Shown here piece after piece: positions 25,320 through 33,416 of a stretch of 64,000 nt of DNA. Made by a program: the position numbers and the translations under genes. Under the pieces are notes generated by a model that was not told the origin of the DNA, searched no databases, and saw nothing but the letters and a program-made list of their open reading frames with translations. Source of the DNA: Stenotrophomonas maltophilia (lineage in GTDB: Bacteria > Pseudomonadota > Gammaproteobacteria > Xanthomonadales > Xanthomonadaceae); the NCBI RefSeq assembly GCF_006974125.1, contig NZ_CP037858.1:868001-932000 (forward strand). Reading direction: 5' to 3'. Every line of letters begins with the position of its first letter. Position 1 is the first letter of the stretch.

Positions 25320-26204
25320 ATGAACTCAGAAACCGCCTTCCAGATCCACCGCCCGCGCCTGATGGCGCTGGCCTACCGCCTGCTCGGCAGCCGCGCCGAC
25401 GCCGAAGACGTGGTCCAGGACGCCTGGCTGCGCTGGTCCGGCGCCGATCCGGCCAGCGTGCGCGATCCGGAGGCCTGGCTGGTCACCACCACCACCCGGC
25501 TCGGCCTGGACCGGCTGCGCGCGGCCAAGCGCGAGCGCCTGGACTACGTAGGGCCCTGGCTGGCTGAACCGCTGGCCATCAGCCTGGAGGCAGAGCCGCT
25601 CAGCGACCCCGCGCTGGCCCACGCCCGCGCCGATGAGGTGTCCGTGGCCTTCCTCACCCTGCTTGAGCAGCTGGGCCCCGAAGAGCGCGCCGCCTTCCTG
25701 CTGAAGGAGGCCTTTGACCACGACTACCGCGAAATCGCCGCCCTGATCGGCCACAGCGAAGCCAACTGCCGGCAGCTGGTGCACCGCGCGAAGCAGCGCC
25801 TGCAGGCCGGGCGGCCGCGCTTCAACGCCGATGCCGGCCAGCACCGGCAACTGCTGGCGCGCTTCATGGACGCCACCCAGCGGGGCGACAGCGTGGCCAT
25901 CCAGGCCCTGCTGCACACCAATGCGCGGCTGGTATCCGACGGCGGCGGCGTGGTCACCGCGGCGGTACGCCCGCTGCTGGGCGCCGTGCGCATCGGCCGC
26001 CTGTTCTGGGCGATTGCCCGCCGCGGCGCGGCACATCCGGCGCAGTTGGGCTACGTCAACGGCGAGCCGGCGATTCTGCGTTTCATCGGCGACCGCCTGC
26101 ACTCGGTCACCACCATCGAGGTGGTCGACGGCCGAATTGCCAATGTGTACAGCGTGCTGAATCCGGAAAAGCTCCGGAGTGCTAACGGCACATTCTCGGA
26201 TTAG
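25320..26204 (+). CDS. ECF41-family RNA polymerase sigma factor (SigJ-like)
   Basis: 294 residues. Sigma-2 region (about 8-75: RPRLMALAYRLLGSRADAED, VVQDAWLRW), sigma-4 region (about 108-160: LGPEERAAFLLKEAFDHDY, IAALIGHSEANCRQLVHRAK) and a C-terminal SnoaL-like domain in place of an anti-sigma partner. The ECF41 hallmark motifs are all recognisable: WLAEP (80-84, usual WLPEP), DGGG (207-210) and NPEKL (281-285, usual NPDKL). No ribosome binding site precedes ATG 25320, consistent with a near-leaderless mRNA from the promoter just upstream. ECF41 factors typically control carboxymuconolactone decarboxylase, oxidoreductase or epimerase genes; one such gene lies at 26900 behind the same promoter pattern. 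Confidence 0.93.
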   Translation: MNSETAFQIHRPRLMALAYRLLGSRADAEDVVQDAWLRWSGADPASVRDPEAWLVTTTTRLGLDRLRAAKRERLDYVGPWLAEPLAISLEAEPLSDPALAHARADEVSVAFLTLLEQLGPEERAAFLLKEAFDHDYREIAALIGHSEANCRQLVHRAKQRLQAGRPRFNADAGQHRQLLARFMDATQRGDSVAIQALLHTNARLVSDGGGVVTAAVRPLLGAVRIGRLFWAIARRGAAHPAQLGYVNGEPAILRFIGDRLHSVTTIEVVDGRIANVYSVLNPEKLRSANGTFSD

Positions 26205-26255
26205 ACATACCTTTCTGGACTTGGGCAAGCTGTCAGCACAACGGAGAAGATGCTG

Positions 26256-26726
26256 ATGGCAATGAACCCCAGAAATTCAAGAAAGAGGATCAAGGTAAAT
26301 GTCGGCGATGTATTTGCCGTACCCATCGATCAGGACGAGCTTGTTTTTGGCTACGTGCGCACTTACAGGGATCCGGACGTGGCCATCCTTCCATTTATTT
26401 CAAAGGGAAGAATGCTTCATGCGTCCGAACTACCTACGCTGGAGAGCTTCCTGGATGTACTCACCTTGCGCACCGCCATTGAAAGAGGCGAGTGGCCGAG
26501 AATCGCCTCTTTTCCCTTTGAGGATGAAGAATCAACCTGGGCACCGCCAAGAAGGCAGCTATCAGCCATCCGCCCGGATGTCAGGCTCGTTATAGTCAAG
26601 GGCAATCTTGTCCCTGCTGAAAAATATGGTGAATGGGACACGCTGCCCGTACACATCAAAGCTGATACTGGCCAGTTGAAAGCGTTGATTCTGATGTCAT
26701 CAGCCGAGTTCCCGGTTATCAGCTGA
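26256..26726 (+). CDS. Immunity-26-like protein, probable acquired gene
   Basis: 156 residues. The start KRIKVNVGDVFAVPIDQDELVFGYV fits the Imm26 pattern (basic lead, GD-F-IP, then a glycine-aromatic strand); the rest is not clearly recognised. ATG 26256 lies 9 nt after GGAG; ATG 26250 is also possible. Base composition stands out: 120 bases from 26281 to 26400 count to about 49% GC in a genome that is far richer. No toxin gene is visible beside it. It separates the sigma factor from its presumed CMD target, so I read it as a horizontally acquired orphan immunity gene. Family call tentative. Confidence 0.7.
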   Translation: MAMNPRNSRKRIKVNVGDVFAVPIDQDELVFGYVRTYRDPDVAILPFISKGRMLHASELPTLESFLDVLTLRTAIERGEWPRIASFPFEDEESTWAPPRRQLSAIRPDVRLVIVKGNLVPAEKYGEWDTLPVHIKADTGQLKALILMSSAEFPVIS

Positions 26727-26829
26727 GCGCGAAACATCGCGGCTCGACACCCATGCAGGAATGCTTGATTTTGGAGCGCACTTGTGGAGTCGCATTTGGC
26801 TCTTCAGTGTGTCGCTTTTGACCTTCAGG

Positions 26830-26856
26830 TGTCACGAACGGGAACGGCGCGGCGTC
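26830..26856 (+). promoter_or_regulatory. Candidate ECF41 promoter of the CMD/AhpD-family gene
   Basis: TGTCACG (26830-26836), 16-nt spacer, CGTC (26853-26856): identical boxes and spacing to the site before the sigma factor gene. The gene's ATG is 43 nt beyond CGTC, leaving room for a short leader with GGAG. Confidence 0.7.
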
Positions 26857-26899
26857 CTTGTAGTGAAAGGCGGCCACCGTGGCCGCCGTGGAGCTGAAG

Positions 26900-27349
26900 A
26901 TGTCCGACCATGCCTCTCCCCGCGTTCCCTACACCCGCCTGGCCGCCGATGCGTTCAAGGGCCTGCTGGCCACCAGCAAGGCGGTGCATGACAGCTCGAT
27001 CGATCCGACCCTGATGGAACTGCTGTTCCTGCGTGTGTCACAGCTCAATGGCTGCGGCTACTGCATGGACATGCACGGCACCGCGCTGCGCAAGGGCGGG
27101 ATCGAGCCGCGCAAGCTGGACACCCTGCCCGCGTGGCACGAAAGCCGCTTCTTCGATGCACGCGAACGTGCTGCACTGGGCTGGGCCGAGGCGCTGACCC
27201 GCTTGACCGACGGTGCGCCGTCGCAGGCGGCGTTCGACGCACTGGCACCGCATTTCGATGAAAAGGGCATCAGTGACCTGAGCATGGGCATTGCGGTGAT
27301 CAATGCCTGGAACCGGCTGGGCGCGGGCCTGCTGCCGCCGCTGCCGTAA
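26900..27349 (+). CDS. Carboxymuconolactone decarboxylase/AhpD-family protein
   Basis: 149 residues. The redox motif CGYCMDMHG (two Cys and His) after LFLRVSQLNG and the helix IGIAVINAWNRLG-like segment identify the AhpD-like CMD family, commonly an alkylhydroperoxidase or thiol-dependent reductase. Start ATG 26900 follows GGAG at 7 nt. CMD proteins are one of the three classical targets of ECF41 sigma factors, and a matching promoter lies upstream. Likely role in peroxide or electrophile defence under the control of the nearby sigma factor; not proven. Confidence 0.9.
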   Translation: MSDHASPRVPYTRLAADAFKGLLATSKAVHDSSIDPTLMELLFLRVSQLNGCGYCMDMHGTALRKGGIEPRKLDTLPAWHESRFFDARERAALGWAEALTRLTDGAPSQAAFDALAPHFDEKGISDLSMGIAVINAWNRLGAGLLPPLP

Positions 27350-27443
27350 AAGGAGGGTCCGGCCGGGCTGCCGCCCGGCACCCGCAGAGGCAACAGCCGA
27401 AACAACAGCAACGTCAGAAGCTGGTTTCCTGAGGGATGACGAG

Positions 27444-27533
27444 GTGGATCCGGTTACGGGAGACGCCGTAAACCCGTCCTTGGGGGCTTGGCAGCCGCAT
27501 CCATGCGGCTGACACTCCCGCAACCGGACCCAC
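27444..27533. repeat. Larger palindromic element, copy 1
   Basis: Arms 27444-27462 and 27515-27533 pair over 19 nt with two mismatches. The core beginning GACGCCGTAAACCC continues for 29 nt that match the copy at 45779 with one mismatch; an inner hairpin GCCGCATCCATGCGGC follows. Confidence 0.8.
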
Positions 27534-27563
27534 CCCGCCCTCGACAGACTTCTACTGCTGTTG

Positions 27564-27611
27564 GTAGGTGTCGACCTTGGTCGACACGGTAGATCCACGC
27601 CATGCGTGGAT
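27564..27611 (+). repeat. Tandem pair of GTAG-headed palindromes
   Basis: Units 27564-27587 (GTAG + GTGTCGACC/GGTCGACAC) and 27589-27611 (GTAG + ATCCACGC/GCGTGGAT) in the same orientation. The second is identical over 23 nt to units at 33417 and 33521. Confidence 0.8.
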
Positions 27612-27621
27612 GCAGGAGGGC

Positions 27622-27657
27622 CGGATCCCTTCGCTTTGCAAAGGGATCTGACCCCGA
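27622..27657. repeat. GGGGTC-type inverted repeat
   Basis: CGGATCCCTT facing AAGGGATCTGACCCC around CGCTTTGCA; a truncated left arm compared with the copies at 9231 and 25242. Confidence 0.55.
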
Positions 27658-27716
27658 TGTCGGCCACACGGCTGCACTGACCCCATCTGCACGTATCAGG
27701 CGCGCACAATACGCGC

Positions 27717-29588
27717 ATGCCTGCTCCCCCCACCGCTGGCGCTGCCGCCGCGAAGAAACCCAGCCTGCGCCAGCGCTTCAGGGCGATGCGTAACCTGCCA
27801 CCGTTCCTGCGCATGGTCTGGCAGACCAGCCCCGCGCTTACCCTGGCCAGCCTGGGGCTGCGCCTGATCCGTGCGCTGCTGCCGGTGGCGATGCTCTACG
27901 TCGGCAAGCTGATCATCGACAGCGCGCTGCACCTGAGCCAGCACGATGCGGGCTTCCCGCCGCTGGGCGAGGCACTGTCCAGCGGCGTGCTCAATCCGCT
28001 GCTGGGCCTGCTGGCGCTGGAGTTCGGCCTGGCCATCGCCTCGGACCTGCTGGGCCGCCTGGTCAGCTACGCCGATGCCCTGCTCTCGGAGCTGTTCGCC
28101 AACGTCACCAGCATCCGGCTGATGGAGCACGCGGCGACGCTGGATCTGGAGGACTTCGAAGACCCGGACCTGCAGGACAAGCTGGACCGTGCGCGGCGCC
28201 AGACCATGGGCCGGATGAACCTGATGAGCCAGCTGTTCGGCCAGGTGCAGGACGCGATCACCGTGGCCAGCCTTGCCGTCGGCCTGCTGGTCTACGCGCC
28301 GTGGCTGATCCTGCTGCTGGCGCTGGCACTGGTGCCGGCCTTCATCGGCGAATCGCACTTCAACGCGGCCGGCTACAGCCTCAACTTCCAGTGGACGCCC
28401 GAGCGCCGCCAGCTCGACTACCTGCGCCAGCTCGGCGCCAGCGTGGAAACAGCCAAGGAAGTGAAGATCTACAACCTGCACCGTTTCCTGGTGGAGCGTT
28501 ACCGGCGGCTGTCGGTGGCGCTGTTCCAGGCCAACCGTGCACTGGCCCGGCGCCGCGCGTTCTGGGGCACGCTGCTGGCCGCGCTGGGCACGCTGGGCTA
28601 CTACACCGCCTACGCCTACATCGCCTGGCGCACGGTGCGCGGCGATTTCTCGATCGGCGACCTGACCTTCCTTGCTGGCAGCTTCCTGCGCCTGCGCCAG
28701 CTGCTGGAAGGCCTGCTGATCGGCTTTTCGCAGGTGGCCAGCCAGGCGCTGTACCTGGATGACCTGTTCTCGTTCTTCCAGATCGAGCCGGAAATCCACT
28801 CGCGCGAAGGGGCCGTTCGCGTGCCGCAGCCGATCCAGCAGGGCTTCGTGTTCGAGAATGTCGGTTTCCGTTACCCGGATGCCGAGCAATGGGCGGTGCG
28901 CCACCTCGATTTCCAGCTGCAGGCCGGCGAAGTGCTGGCCCTGGTCGGCGAGAACGGAGCGGGCAAGACCACCCTGGTGAAACTGCTGGCGCGGCTGTAC
29001 GAACCGGACGAGGGCCGCATCCTGCTCGATGGCCGCGACCTGCGCGACTACGACCTGGACGACCTGCGCGCCAACCTCGGGGTGATCTTCCAGGACTTCG
29101 TGCGCTACAACCTCAGCGCCGGCGAGAACATCGGCGTCGGCCAGGTCGAGGCGATGGACGACCAGGCACGCATCACCGACGCCGCGCGGCGTGGCATGGC
29201 CGAGGAAGTGATCGATGCCCTGCCCGGCGGCTACGACCAGCTGATCGGCCGCCGCTTCAAGCAGGGCGTGGACCTGTCCGGCGGCCAATGGCAGAAGATC
29301 GCCATCGCCCGCGCATGGATGCGCAATGCGCAGGTAATGATCCTGGATGAGCCAACAGCAGCGCTGGATGCGCGCAGTGAGTTCGAGGTGTTCCAGCGGT
29401 TCAGGGAGCTGGCGGATAATCGTACGGCAGTGTTGATTTCCCACCGTTTCTCTTCGGTACGCATGGCCGATCGCATCCTGGTGCTGGCCGATGGCCGGAT
29501 CGAGGCCAGCGGCACCCACGAACAGCTGATGGCCCAGGGAGGGCGGTACGCCGAGCTGTTCGAGCTGCAGGCAGCGGGTTACCGCTGA
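27717..29588 (+). CDS. ABC transporter, fused permease and ATPase (exporter type)
   Basis: 623 residues. The N-terminal membrane domain (about 30-340) has some six hydrophobic helices; the C-terminal ATPase has Walker A (GENGAGKTTL), Q-loop (GVIFQDFVRY), signature (DLSGGQWQKIAIARAW), Walker B (VMILDEPTAALD) and the H-loop (LISHRFSSVRMAD). It resembles the homodimeric multidrug/lipid exporters of the inner membrane. The start codon has no clear ribosome binding site; a later ATG at residue 22 (MRNLPPFLRM) is conceivable. No neighbouring gene shows the substrate. Confidence 0.9.
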   Translation: MPAPPTAGAAAAKKPSLRQRFRAMRNLPPFLRMVWQTSPALTLASLGLRLIRALLPVAMLYVGKLIIDSALHLSQHDAGFPPLGEALSSGVLNPLLGLLALEFGLAIASDLLGRLVSYADALLSELFANVTSIRLMEHAATLDLEDFEDPDLQDKLDRARRQTMGRMNLMSQLFGQVQDAITVASLAVGLLVYAPWLILLLALALVPAFIGESHFNAAGYSLNFQWTPERRQLDYLRQLGASVETAKEVKIYNLHRFLVERYRRLSVALFQANRALARRRAFWGTLLAALGTLGYYTAYAYIAWRTVRGDFSIGDLTFLAGSFLRLRQLLEGLLIGFSQVASQALYLDDLFSFFQIEPEIHSREGAVRVPQPIQQGFVFENVGFRYPDAEQWAVRHLDFQLQAGEVLALVGENGAGKTTLVKLLARLYEPDEGRILLDGRDLRDYDLDDLRANLGVIFQDFVRYNLSAGENIGVGQVEAMDDQARITDAARRGMAEEVIDALPGGYDQLIGRRFKQGVDLSGGQWQKIAIARAWMRNAQVMILDEPTAALDARSEFEVFQRFRELADNRTAVLISHRFSSVRMADRILVLADGRIEASGTHEQLMAQGGRYAELFELQAAGYR

Positions 29589-29608
29589 GAACGCCTCTCG
29601 TTCCGCCT

Positions 29609-29627
29609 AATGAGAACCTGTCTCATT
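29609..29627 (+). promoter_or_regulatory. Fur-box-like inverted repeat upstream of fpr
   Basis: AATGAGAACCTGTCTCATT: perfect 7-nt inverted repeat with 5-nt centre, 16 of 19 positions like AATGAGAATCATTCTCATT. TAGAAT (29633-29638) nearby could be the -10, so binding would block transcription. Confidence 0.45.
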
Positions 29628-29668
29628 TGAGATAGAATCACCCCCGACGACTTTCGATAGATACGCCC

Positions 29669-30448
29669 ATGTCCTCCGCTTTCGGCGCCGAAACGGTGCT
29701 TGAGGTCCGCCACTGGACCGATGCCTACTTCAGCTTCACCCTCACCCGCGACAGCGGCTTCCGCTTCGAGAACGGCCAGTTCGTGATGATTGGCCTGGAA
29801 ACCGAGGCGCGGCCGCTGCTGCGCGCCTATTCCATTGCCAGCGCCAACTGGGAAGAGCACCTGGAGTTCTTCAGCATCAAGGTGCAGGACGGCCCGCTGA
29901 CCTCGCGCCTGCAGCACATCAAGCCGGGCGACAAGGTGCTGGTCGGCAAGAAGCCCACCGGCACCCTGCTGATCAGCGACCTGCACCCGGGCAAGAACCT
30001 GTACCTGCTGGGCACCGGCACCGGCATGGCACCGTGGCTGTCGGTGATCAAGGACCCGGAAACCTACGAGCGCTTCGAGAAGGTGATCCTGTGCCACGGC
30101 GTGCGCTACGAAAAGGACCTGGCCTACCGCGATTACTTCGAGAAGGAACTGCGCGAGCATGAGTTCCTGGGCGAGATGATCGGCGACAAGCTGCTGTACT
30201 ACCCGGCGGTCACCCGTGAGCCGTTCGCCAACCAGGGCCGCCTGACCCAGCTGATGGAGAGCGGCGAGATGCAGCGCACCCTCGGCCTGCCGGAGCTGAG
30301 CCCGGAAAACGACCGCGCGATGATCTGCGGCAGCCCGCAGATGCTGGCCGACCTGCGCAGCGTGCTTGATGCGCGCGGCTTCCAGGTCTCACCGCGCATC
30401 GGCCAGCCGGGCCACTACGTGTTCGAGCGCGCGTTCGTCGAGAAATGA
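29669..30448 (+). CDS. fpr: Ferredoxin/flavodoxin-NADP+ reductase
   Basis: 259 residues, bacterial subclass-I FNR. FAD-binding RAYSIASANWEEHLEFFSI, NADP-binding GTGTGMAPWLSVIKDPETYE and the C-terminal FERAFVEK are diagnostic. It moves electrons between NADPH and ferredoxin or flavodoxin, for iron-sulfur repair and oxidative stress. A Fur-like site lies in its promoter region. The stop is followed at 1 nt by a perfect 71-bp palindrome. Confidence 0.95.
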   Translation: MSSAFGAETVLEVRHWTDAYFSFTLTRDSGFRFENGQFVMIGLETEARPLLRAYSIASANWEEHLEFFSIKVQDGPLTSRLQHIKPGDKVLVGKKPTGTLLISDLHPGKNLYLLGTGTGMAPWLSVIKDPETYERFEKVILCHGVRYEKDLAYRDYFEKELREHEFLGEMIGDKLLYYPAVTREPFANQGRLTQLMESGEMQRTLGLPELSPENDRAMICGSPQMLADLRSVLDARGFQVSPRIGQPGHYVFERAFVEK

Positions 30449-30449
30449 T

Positions 30450-30520
30450 CCAAAAAGGGGACGGAGGGGATTAAGTCGTTTGTGGCACAAACGACTTAAT
30501 CCCCTCCGTCCCCTTTTTGG
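30450..30520. repeat. Perfect 71-bp palindrome between convergent fpr and gpx
   Basis: 35-nt arms (30450-30484 and 30486-30520) pair perfectly around a single central G. Outer ends are CCAAAAAGGGG/CCCCTTTTTGG; the core includes GGATTAAGTCG. It could act as a bidirectional terminator or as a mobile palindromic repeat. Confidence 0.85.
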
Positions 30521-30527
30521 CACGACC

Positions 30528-31007
30528 TCACAGCAGCGCTTCGATCTCGTCGCGCAGCTGCTCTGGCTTGGTGGTGGGCGCATGCCGCGACACCACCCGC
30601 CCCTGGCGATCGACCAGGAACTTGCTGAAATTCCACTTGATGCGGGCGCTTCCAAGCAGGCCGCGCTTCTCGCGTGACAGCCAGGCCCACAACGGATCAG
30701 CCCCCTCGCCGTTGACCTCGATCTTCTCCGACAGCGGGAAGCTGACCGGATAATCCAGCGAACAGAACTGGCGGATCTGCGTGGCGTCACCGGGCTCCTG
30801 CGCACCGAACTGGTTGCACGGGAAGCCGATCACCACCAGGCCACGCTCGCGATACTCCTGCCACAGCTGCTCCAGCCCGGTGTACTGCGGGGTGAAGCCG
30901 CACTTGCTGGCCACGTTGACCAGCACCAGCGCCTTGCCGCGGTACTGCTCCAAGGCCTGCGGCTGGCCGTCCAGGTCGTTGAAGCTGAAATCGTAGGCGG
31001 TGGTCAT
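30528..31007 (-). CDS. btuE: Glutathione peroxidase (BtuE type)
   Basis: 159 residues; reduces hydroperoxides with thioredoxin or glutathione. The start TTAYDFSFNDLDGQPQALEQ, the peroxidatic NVASKCGFTPQY (Cys36, a cysteine and not selenocysteine), IGFPCNQFGAQEPG and WNFSKFLVDRQG are conserved. Start ATG 31007 is a family-like N-terminus though its ribosome binding site is poor. Convergent with fpr. Confidence 0.94.
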   Translation of the reverse strand: MTTAYDFSFNDLDGQPQALEQYRGKALVLVNVASKCGFTPQYTGLEQLWQEYRERGLVVIGFPCNQFGAQEPGDATQIRQFCSLDYPVSFPLSEKIEVNGEGADPLWAWLSREKRGLLGSARIKWNFSKFLVDRQGRVVSRHAPTTKPEQLRDEIEALL

Positions 31008-31063
31008 GGAGGTGGCCCGGGGAGATGACACCGGCATGGTACCGGGGTAGCCACGTACCCGGC

Positions 31064-31086
31064 AGCCACCCATGGGGTGGCTCTAC
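31064..31086 (-). repeat. GTAG-headed palindrome
   Basis: Minus strand GTAG + AGCCACCC-catg-GGTGGCT, beside a hairpin CCGGGGTA-gccac-GTACCCGG at about 31043-31062. Between gpx and dcp. Confidence 0.75.
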
Positions 31087-31182
31087 CGCCGTCGGCATTG
31101 CCAGCATGCCTTTTGACACAAGTGCGGGCGCGGCCAGCCGGGTTACCCTCGGGCCCTTGTTTGCCTTACCGGAGTTCCTACC

Positions 31183-33351
31183 TTGACCACTCGCCTTGCC
31201 CTTGCCGTGGCCATGTCCCTCGGCCTTGCCCTGCCCGCCTTCTCGGCCGGCGCCGCCACCCCGGCTGCCAGCACCAATGCCCAGCAGGCCAATCCGTTCT
31301 TCGCCGAAAGCCCGCTGCCGCTGCACTTCCCGCAGTTCGACAAGATCAAGGACAGCGACTTCGCCCCGGCCTTCGACGCCGGCATGGCGCAGCAGCTGAA
31401 GGAAGTGGAAGCGATCGCCAACAACAAGGCCAAGCCGACCTTCGACAACACCATCATCGCCCTCGAAAAGAGCGGTGACATCCTCGACCGCGCAACCACC
31501 GTGTTCTTCAGCCTGGTCGGTGCCGACACCAACGACACCCGCAAGAAGCTGCAGGCCGACTACTCGGCGAAGTTCGCCGCGCACAGCGATGCGATCGCGC
31601 TGAACGGCAAGCTGTTCGCGCGCATCCAGGCACTGTATGACACCCGCAGCCAGCTGGGCCTGGACGCGGAAGGCGTGCGCCTGGTCGAGAAGTACTACGA
31701 CAACTACGTGCGCGCAGGCGCCAAGCTGTCCGAGGCCGACAAGGCCAAGCTGAAGGAGATGAACGCCGAGCTGGCCAACCTGGGTACCAGGTTCAGCCAG
31801 AACGTGCAGTCGGAAGTGAACGCTTCGGCGATCACCGTCGACGACGTCAAGGAACTGGACGGCCTGTCCAAGGAGCAGATCGCCGCCGCCGCCGAAGCCG
31901 CCAAGGCCCGCGGCCAGGACGGCAAGTATGTGATTACCCTGCTCAACACCACCGGCCAGCCGCCGCTGACCAACCTGGCCAACCGCGCCCTGCGCCAGAA
32001 GATCTACGAAGCGTCGGTCAGCCGTGGCAGCCGCGGCGGTGAGTTCGACAACACCGCGCTGGTCTCGCGCATCATGCAGCTGCGTGCCGACAAGGCCAAG
32101 CTGATGGGCTTCCCGAACTTTGCCGCCTACAATCTGACCAACCAGACCGCCAAGACCCCGGAAGCGGTCAACGCGATGCTGGGCAAGCTGGCCCCGGCCG
32201 CCGTGGCCAACGCCAAGCGCGAAGCCGCCGACCTGCAGGCAATGATCGACAAGGAACAGAAGGCCGCGCGCAAGCCGACCTTCCAGCTGGAACCGTGGGA
32301 CTGGGCCTTCTACAGCGAGAAGGTGCGCCAGGCCAAGTACAACTTCGACGAGTCGCAGCTGAAGCCGTACTTCGAGATGAAGAACGTGCTGGAAAACGGC
32401 GTGTTCTACGCCGCGGGCCAGGAATTCGGCCTGACCTTCAAGCAGCGCACCGACCTGCCGGTCTACCACGATGACGTCACCGTCTACGACGTGTTCGACG
32501 CCGACGGCAGCCAGCTGGCGATCTTCATCTTCGACCCGTATGCACGCGCCTCCAAGCGCGGTGGTGCGTGGATGAACTCCTACGTCTCGCAGTCCAAGCT
32601 GACCGGCTTCAAGCCGGTGGTCGCCAACCACCTGAACATCCCGAAGCCGCCGGCCGGCCAGCCGACCCTGCTGACCTGGGATGAGGTGAACACCACCTTC
32701 CACGAGTTCGGTCACGCCCTGCACGGCATGTTCTCCAACGTGAAGTACCCGTACTTCTCGGGCACCTCGGTGCCGCGTGACTTCGTCGAATTCCCCTCGC
32801 AGGTCAACGAGATGTGGTCGGACAATCCGGTCATCCTGAAGAACTACGCCAAGCACTACCAGAACGGCTCGGCGATGCCGCAGGCGCTGCTGGACAAGGT
32901 GCTGGCGGCGGCCAAGTTCAACCAGGGCTTCGCTACGACCGAGTACCTGGGTGCGGCCATGCTTGATCAGCGCTGGCACCAGATCGGCGCCGACCAGGTG
33001 CCGGCTGCCAAGGACGTGATGGCCTTCGAGCGCGCTGCGCTGGAGAAGGACGGCATCTACTACGCGCCGGTTCCGCCGCGCTACAAGACCCCGTACTTCA
33101 GCCACATCATGGGTGGCTACTCGGCCGGCTACTACGCCTACATCTGGTCGGAAGTGCTCGACGCCAACACCCAGAAGTGGTTCAAGGACAACGGTGGCCT
33201 GAGCCGCAAGAACGGCGACCACTTCCGTGCCACCCTGCTGTCCAAGGGCGGCAGCGTGGATGCCATGCAGCTGTTCCGCGATTTCGCCGGCCATGAGCCG
33301 CAGATCGAACCGCTGCTGGAAAAGCGTGGCCTGACCGGCGCCGGCAACTGA
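31183..33351 (+). CDS. dcp: Peptidyl-dipeptidase, M3 family
   Basis: 722 residues. Signal peptide (LALAVAMSLGLALPAFSAGA), long helical N-terminal lobe, and the zinc motif HEFGHALHGMF (His507, Glu508, His511) with a distal Glu in EFPSQVNEMW. It removes C-terminal dipeptides; the signal peptide places it in the periplasm. Start is TTG 31183 after GGAG; no ATG serves. A clear terminator follows. Confidence 0.94.
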   Translation: MTTRLALAVAMSLGLALPAFSAGAATPAASTNAQQANPFFAESPLPLHFPQFDKIKDSDFAPAFDAGMAQQLKEVEAIANNKAKPTFDNTIIALEKSGDILDRATTVFFSLVGADTNDTRKKLQADYSAKFAAHSDAIALNGKLFARIQALYDTRSQLGLDAEGVRLVEKYYDNYVRAGAKLSEADKAKLKEMNAELANLGTRFSQNVQSEVNASAITVDDVKELDGLSKEQIAAAAEAAKARGQDGKYVITLLNTTGQPPLTNLANRALRQKIYEASVSRGSRGGEFDNTALVSRIMQLRADKAKLMGFPNFAAYNLTNQTAKTPEAVNAMLGKLAPAAVANAKREAADLQAMIDKEQKAARKPTFQLEPWDWAFYSEKVRQAKYNFDESQLKPYFEMKNVLENGVFYAAGQEFGLTFKQRTDLPVYHDDVTVYDVFDADGSQLAIFIFDPYARASKRGGAWMNSYVSQSKLTGFKPVVANHLNIPKPPAGQPTLLTWDEVNTTFHEFGHALHGMFSNVKYPYFSGTSVPRDFVEFPSQVNEMWSDNPVILKNYAKHYQNGSAMPQALLDKVLAAAKFNQGFATTEYLGAAMLDQRWHQIGADQVPAAKDVMAFERAALEKDGIYYAPVPPRYKTPYFSHIMGGYSAGYYAYIWSEVLDANTQKWFKDNGGLSRKNGDHFRATLLSKGGSVDAMQLFRDFAGHEPQIEPLLEKRGLTGAGN

Positions 33352-33375
33352 TCGCCCGCGCGATAGCCTGAAACG

Positions 33376-33407
33376 AAAACCGCCCGGGAGACCGGGCGGT
33401 TTTTTTT
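33376..33407 (+). terminator. Rho-independent terminator of dcp
   Basis: AAAACCGCCCGG-gaga-CCGGGCGG followed by TTTTTTTT, 25 nt after the stop. Confidence 0.9.
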
Positions 33408-33416
33408 CGTTGGGCC

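Larger units (their letters stand above)
27350..27716. other. Repeat-filled intergenic region
   Basis: 367 nt without a supported gene. It contains, in order, a larger palindromic element (27444-27533), a tandem pair of GTAG-headed palindromes (27564-27611) and a GGGGTC-type repeat (27622-27657). Short frames crossing it are made of repeat sequence. Confidence 0.7.

Noticed and set aside
27389..27512. Possible small gene in the 27.4 kb intergenic region
   Set aside because: The frames run through palindromic elements, lack ribosome binding sites and have no protein-like composition.
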